Shown here in pieces: positions 62,168 through 64,000 of a stretch of 64,000 bases of DNA. Source of the stretch: CAVUOA01 sp963742955 (GTDB taxonomy: Bacteria > Bacteroidota > Ignavibacteria > Tepidaquicellales > OLB5); the NCBI GenBank assembly GCA_963742955.1, contig CAVUOA010000009.1, positions 1,054,001 to 1,118,000 of the forward strand, in the 5' to 3' direction. The notes below the pieces were generated by a model that was not told the origin of the DNA, made no database searches, and was given only the letters and a program-made list of their open reading frames with translations. How positions within the stretch are numbered: position 1 is the stretch's first letter; each line of letters starts with the position of its first letter. The translations under genes were made by a program, and so were the position numbers.

Positions 62168-62557
62168 ATCAGTTTCCTTTCGCGGGATGGTGTCGACTCG
62201 ACATCAAGATATGAAGCATGGTCCTGCTACTGGCCCTTTATCACGTTTGCAGCCGGAATTCATTCTTTTTTCCGGATAGGACGCCCGCGGCAATTAAATA
62301 TGGAATCGTTAAGGGTATTCAGGCTTTCCAAATCACAGGTGATGCGCTAAGAGAAGAGGTGGCGGCCTGCTGTCCGATTGACGCTGCAGGCCCCATGGGA
62401 TATTCCCGATAGCGCCGTTGCAGGCGGATGGGGTCGATCATAGCCTCTGCCGCCGAAAAGAGGAAGCCGTATAAAAGCCGCCCGCCGAGGCAGCGGCCGG
62501 CGCGCCCGTTCGAACCGCGGGTCGAGGCGAGACGGCGGACAAAAAAGGAGAAAGACC
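62168..62557. other. Intergenic region between the selenoprotein gene and argH
   Basis: Divergent gap of 390 bases without a convincing gene. A small stem CCGGAA/TTCCGG lies around 62255-62275. No promoter can be supported with confidence. The argH start is preceded by AAAGGAG. Confidence 0.5.
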
Positions 62558-63979
62558 ATGAGTGAGCTGCGGCTGTGGGGCGCCCGTTTTCGTTCCGGAC
62601 CGCACCCGGATCTCATGCGGTTGTCGCGCGCCGACGCCAGCTACTACAGGCTGGTCCCGTACGACCTCATCGCCTCCGAGGCACATGCCCGTGAGCTGCA
62701 GCGCGCGAACATCCTCACCGCCGCAGAGTGTGAGACCCTCCTCGACGCGCTGGAGAAGATCAGGGCATCCTTTCAATCCGGTGAACTGGAACCCTCGGGC
62801 CAGGATGAGGACGTTCACACGTTCCTCGAGCGGGTCCTTGTCGAGCGGTTGGGTCCCCTCGGCGGCAAGCTGCGCGCCGGACGGTCGCGCAATGACCAGG
62901 CCGCGAACGATTTAAAACTCTACCTGCGCGATCAGGCACGCGAGATCCTCGCAGCGCTGCTGGACCTCCAGGATGCACTTTTATCCCAAGCCGCCCGGCA
63001 CACGGAAACCCTGGCGCCCGGCTTCACGCATCTGCAGCCCGCTCAGCCGGTCGTGTTTGCGCACCAGCTGCTGGCCCACGCTCAGAACTTCCTGCGGGAC
63101 GGCGACCGCTTCATCGACTGGGACAAACGCAGCGCCACATCCCCGCTTGGATCGGCGGCACTGGCCGGATCGGCCATTGCGTTGCATCCGGAGAACTCCG
63201 CGCGGGAGCTGGGGTACGAGGCCCCCTGCGAAAACTCCATCGATGCGGTGGGCAGCCGGGACCACGTGGCGGAGTGCCTTTTCGTGTGCGCCCTGCTCGG
63301 GGTGAACCTGTCGCGGCTGTGCGAGGAAATCATCCTGTGGGCCTCGCGCCAGTTCCGGTGGGTGGAATTGGACGACGCGTATGCCACCGGCAGCTCGATT
63401 ATGCCCCAGAAAAAAAATCCCGACATTGCCGAACTGGTGCGCGGCCGCGCCGGCCGTTTGATTGGAGGCCTGACCGGAATGCTGACGATGCTCAAGGCGC
63501 TGCCGTACTCCTACAACCGCGACCTCAGCGAGGACAAGCACTATGCCTTCGAGGCGGTGGATACGCTGCATGCGCTGCTGCCCCCGCTGACGGGAATGGT
63601 GCGAACGTTGCGCGTCAACGTTGAAGAACTTCGCCGGCAGGCGGAGGAGAGCTTCATTTTGGCGACGGAAGTCGCCGATGGTCTCGCGCTCCAGGGAGTG
63701 CCGTTTGCCGCCGCCCATGAGATCACCGGGGCCCTGGTCAAATACTGCGAAGATCACAAAGTCGGCCTGGGGGACGTACCGGATGAGGCTCTCCAGGCCA
63801 TCGACCCTCGCCTTGGACCGGCCATCACCTCCCGGCTGACCCTGGCGGCTGCGGTCGCCGCCAGAAAAGGGGCGGGCGGAACCGCTCCGGACCAGGTTTG
63901 TCTCCAGTTGGAGCGGCTGCGGGCGAGACTTCTCCTGCAACGCCGCTGGGCCGCCGGAAAAGTTGAACCGAGGAAATAA
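62558..63979 (+). CDS. argH: Argininosuccinate lyase
   Basis: 473 residues, full length. It cleaves argininosuccinate to arginine and fumarate. Visible: DEDVHTFLERVLVERLG, the GKLRAGRSRNDQAANDLKLYLRD segment, TLAPGFTHLQPAQPVVFAHQLLA (catalytic His), SPLGSAALAGSAIALHPE, and the fumarase/aspartase signature GSSIMPQKKNPDIAELVRGRAGR with the catalytic Ser loop. AAAGGAG precedes ATG 62558. It is not next to argG; arginine genes are dispersed in this genome region. Confidence 0.96.
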   Translation: MSELRLWGARFRSGPHPDLMRLSRADASYYRLVPYDLIASEAHARELQRANILTAAECETLLDALEKIRASFQSGELEPSGQDEDVHTFLERVLVERLGPLGGKLRAGRSRNDQAANDLKLYLRDQAREILAALLDLQDALLSQAARHTETLAPGFTHLQPAQPVVFAHQLLAHAQNFLRDGDRFIDWDKRSATSPLGSAALAGSAIALHPENSARELGYEAPCENSIDAVGSRDHVAECLFVCALLGVNLSRLCEEIILWASRQFRWVELDDAYATGSSIMPQKKNPDIAELVRGRAGRLIGGLTGMLTMLKALPYSYNRDLSEDKHYAFEAVDTLHALLPPLTGMVRTLRVNVEELRRQAEESFILATEVADGLALQGVPFAAAHEITGALVKYCEDHKVGLGDVPDEALQAIDPRLGPAITSRLTLAAAVAARKGAGGTAPDQVCLQLERLRARLLLQRRWAAGKVEPRK

Positions 63980-64000
63980 AGCGCAAGCGAACCCTGTCAA

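Overview
The window is about 64 kb of GC-rich bacterial DNA (my impression is about 60-63% GC; not computed). It carries no rRNA, tRNA or CRISPR that I can recognise. The gene set suggests an anaerobe of the Desulfobacterota/Deltaproteobacteria type: a ferredoxin-fused EtfA with EtfB and a lactate-dehydrogenase-like flavoprotein, a non-pyrrolysine MttB-family methyltransferase, glutaconate-type CoA-transferase, thiolase, PaaK-type CoA ligase, and a probable selenocysteine-containing AhpD-like protein. That assignment is inference from gene content, not from a marker gene.

Layout. 1-3.3 kb: the amino-terminal part of TypA, an M20 deacylase and a tartrate/isopropylmalate-type dehydrogenase. 3.3-6.2 kb (minus): an ECF sigma factor, a membrane protein with a glycogen-binding-like domain, a lipoprotein with the same type of domain, and two Gly-rich secreted proteins. 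6.3-12.1 kb (minus): 2-hydroxyacid dehydrogenase flavoprotein, EtfB, EtfA, PaaK and an ACT protein, closed by a terminator. 12.3-18.2 kb: argB, a D-amino-acid deacylase locus with a GntR/UTRA regulator and a decayed transporter, and argS. 18.4-23.8 kb: CoA-transferase A/B, thiolase, a hexapeptide-repeat protein and an MttB-family methyltransferase. 24.2-31.4 kb: a complete peptide-type ABC importer with an embedded MmgE/PrpD gene. 31.7-36.6 kb: aspartate carbamoyltransferase, an esterase, a small secreted protein, an OpgC-like membrane protein and an SDR. 36.9-42.0 kb: a carbohydrate-type ABC importer with a HAD phosphatase. 42-54 kb: DinB, TesB, a DUF481 outer-membrane protein, a SLOG-like protein, a second GlcD-type flavoprotein, a DUF748/AsmA-like giant followed by CreA, a nitrilase and a BaiN/HI0933 flavoprotein. 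54-64 kb: HNH nuclease, MFS permease, metallophosphoesterase, a DSD1-type PLP enzyme, aldo/keto reductase, D-2-hydroxyacid dehydrogenase, the AhpD-like selenoprotein and argH.

Two features stand out. First, the gene at 61637-62167 has an in-frame TGA exactly where an AhpD/carboxymuconolactone-decarboxylase protein has its peroxidatic cysteine, and a strong hairpin with the spacing of a bacterial SECIS follows it. Second, the window is seeded with several families of small palindromic repeats. One family of about 141 bp shows 6-8 bp target duplications and compensatory stem changes, so it behaves like a hairpin-selected MITE.

At least six otherwise well-conserved genes carry one to three frameshifts (anti-sigma/CBM48, etfA, ABC ATPase, ABC permease, DUF748, creA). 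Scattered indels of this kind in intact genes more likely reflect sequencing or assembly error than gene death, but that cannot be settled here.
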